From: Jatrophihabitans_A lederbergiae
Lineage (GTDB): Bacteria > Actinomycetota > Actinomycetes > Mycobacteriales > Jatrophihabitantaceae
Assembly: GCF_031845305.1 (NCBI RefSeq)
Contig: NZ_JAVREH010000007.1
Location: forward strand, 149,931-213,930
Reading direction: 5' to 3'
Length of the DNA stretch: 64,000 nt
The position numbers and the translations under genes are program-made. Below the pieces are notes generated by a model. It was not told where the DNA came from. It searched no databases and saw only the letters and a program-made list of their open reading frames with translations. Positions 63,406 through 64,000 of this stretch are shown here, piece after piece; position 1 is the first letter of the stretch; every line of letters starts with the position of its first letter.

Positions 63406-63828
63406 CTACTGGTGGGCGGTGTCGCGTTGGCCGCCCGAGGCGAACGATCCGTGAATGGTTTCCATGGCGAGGGACGCTCGTGGGTACCCGATGTAGCCGG
63501 CCAGGACCATCATCAGGGCGCTCAGCGCGGCCTCGTCCAGCCCGTGCTGCCGGCCCAACCGCAGATGAGTGCTCAAGCGGTCTCCGGACACGCCCTGCGC
63601 GGCCAGGGCGGTGATGACGGCGATGCTGCGTTCGCGTCCGGTGAGAGCGGGGTGCGACCATGCCGGTCCCCCGGCGGCCTGAAGCGCCTCCTCGGCGAAC
63701 ACCGCCCCGACACGCGCGGCGAAGGCCGCAGGCACCTCCTGCTCAGGCACGGCAAAGATCTTGGCGTAGGCCGAGATGCCACGCTCTCGTCTGCTCCGGG
63801 ATTCCCGCGCGTCCGGGGTGTCGCTCAT
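63406..63828 (-). CDS. Carboxymuconolactone decarboxylase (CMD) family protein
   Basis: A 140-aa CMD/AhpD-like protein. GRERSIAVITALAAQG, then LRLGRQHGLDEAALSALMMV and GYIGYPRASLAME match gamma-carboxymuconolactone decarboxylase domains; no CxxC of peroxidase-type AhpD is seen, so a decarboxylase or unknown hydrolase role is more likely. ATG 63828. The 250 bp between it and the beta-lactamase-like gene hold only a minus-strand frame (HAFERVKVTVLADDVHSVS) that reads like gene debris. Confidence 0.82.
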   Translation of the reverse strand: MSDTPDARESRSRRERGISAYAKIFAVPEQEVPAAFAARVGAVFAEEALQAAGGPAWSHPALTGRERSIAVITALAAQGVSGDRLSTHLRLGRQHGLDEAALSALMMVLAGYIGYPRASLAMETIHGSFASGGQRDTAHQ

Positions 63829-63874
63829 CGAGGTTTTCCTTCCTGGTCGTCACGCACAGAGGCCGCTAGGTCCG

Positions 63875-63997
63875 TCACGCCACATGCTCGGCGCACAAGC
63901 AGCCCACCCCCTGCTCGATCCATTCCTGCCCGGACCAGTCCGGGTGCCGCTCGATCATCAGTGCTCGGACCTCGTCGACGATCGTCTCCTCGCTCAT
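63875..63997 (-). CDS. Small acidic hypothetical ORF at the window edge
   Basis: From ATG 63997 to TGA 63875, 40 residues: EETIVDEVRALMIERHPDWS, then GQEWIEQGVGCLCAEHVA. The helical, acidic composition and local codon bias look real. Translation may start further upstream outside the window. It precedes the CMD gene on the same strand. Not recognised. Confidence 0.4.
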   Translation of the reverse strand: MSEETIVDEVRALMIERHPDWSGQEWIEQGVGCLCAEHVA

Positions 63998-64000
63998 CGA

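Overview
The window is very GC-rich actinobacterial DNA (Actinomycetota). Gene order closely follows the Mycobacterium tuberculosis Rv2201-Rv2230c segment: asnB, adoK, an ErpA-type protein, a DUF3043 protein, cobU/cobT/cobS, gcvT, pepA, E3/E2 of an alpha-keto acid dehydrogenase, a TIGR01777 epimerase, lipB-lipA, DUF4191, RDD, glnA, glnE, glnA2, panB, rnpB, RNase H/phosphatase, a zinc-ribbon protein and Nif3. Absence of mycolate-type genes and presence of extra genes suggest a non-mycobacterial relative (Frankineae-like is a guess).

Layout. 1-3.7 kb: end of asnB, a frameshifted GGDEF/EAL gene and a truncated malQ. 3.7-11 kb: adenosine kinase, Fe-S carrier, DoxX, DUF3043, an aldo/keto reductase, a 62-aa conserved protein with a remarkable 14-bp repeat at its 3' end, and the overlapping cobUTS genes for late cobalamin synthesis. 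11-17.4 kb: glycine cleavage T protein, leucyl aminopeptidase, lpd and sucB. 17.5-26 kb: epimerase, a membrane Ser/Thr kinase, an MMPL transporter with a frameshift, and lipB/lipA, which make the lipoate used by SucB and the glycine cleavage system. 26-28.8 kb: DUF4191, RDD and glnA behind a GlnR box. 28.8-32.6 kb: an accessory insertion with an AbiE type IV toxin-antitoxin pair and a secreted GH26-like glycosidase. 32.9-49.5 kb: LysX, an LCP wall ligase, YcnI, PAP2, then a nitrogen cluster (glnE, a glutamine amidotransferase, glnA2), an L,D-transpeptidase, nadE and panB. 49.8-54.8 kb: rnpB, an ArsB-like permease, RNase H/phosphatase, zinc-ribbon, Nif3. 54.9-59.9 kb: a PLDc_N-like membrane protein, an intact PAS-GGDEF-EAL protein, an AlkB protein under a LexA-type box, and an ECF sigma/anti-sigma pair. 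59.9-64 kb: accessory genes (VOC, TetR, beta-lactamase-like hydrolase, CMD) and gene debris.

Two patterns cut across the genes. First, at eight genes the last bases of the reading frame (seven with the stop codon intact) are repeated directly just downstream, with periods of 14 to 45 bp; this recurrent duplication of gene ends is the most unusual feature of the window. Second, at least four single-base frameshifts interrupt otherwise well conserved proteins (GGDEF/EAL twice, MMPL, AbiEii), which could be real decay or sequencing error.
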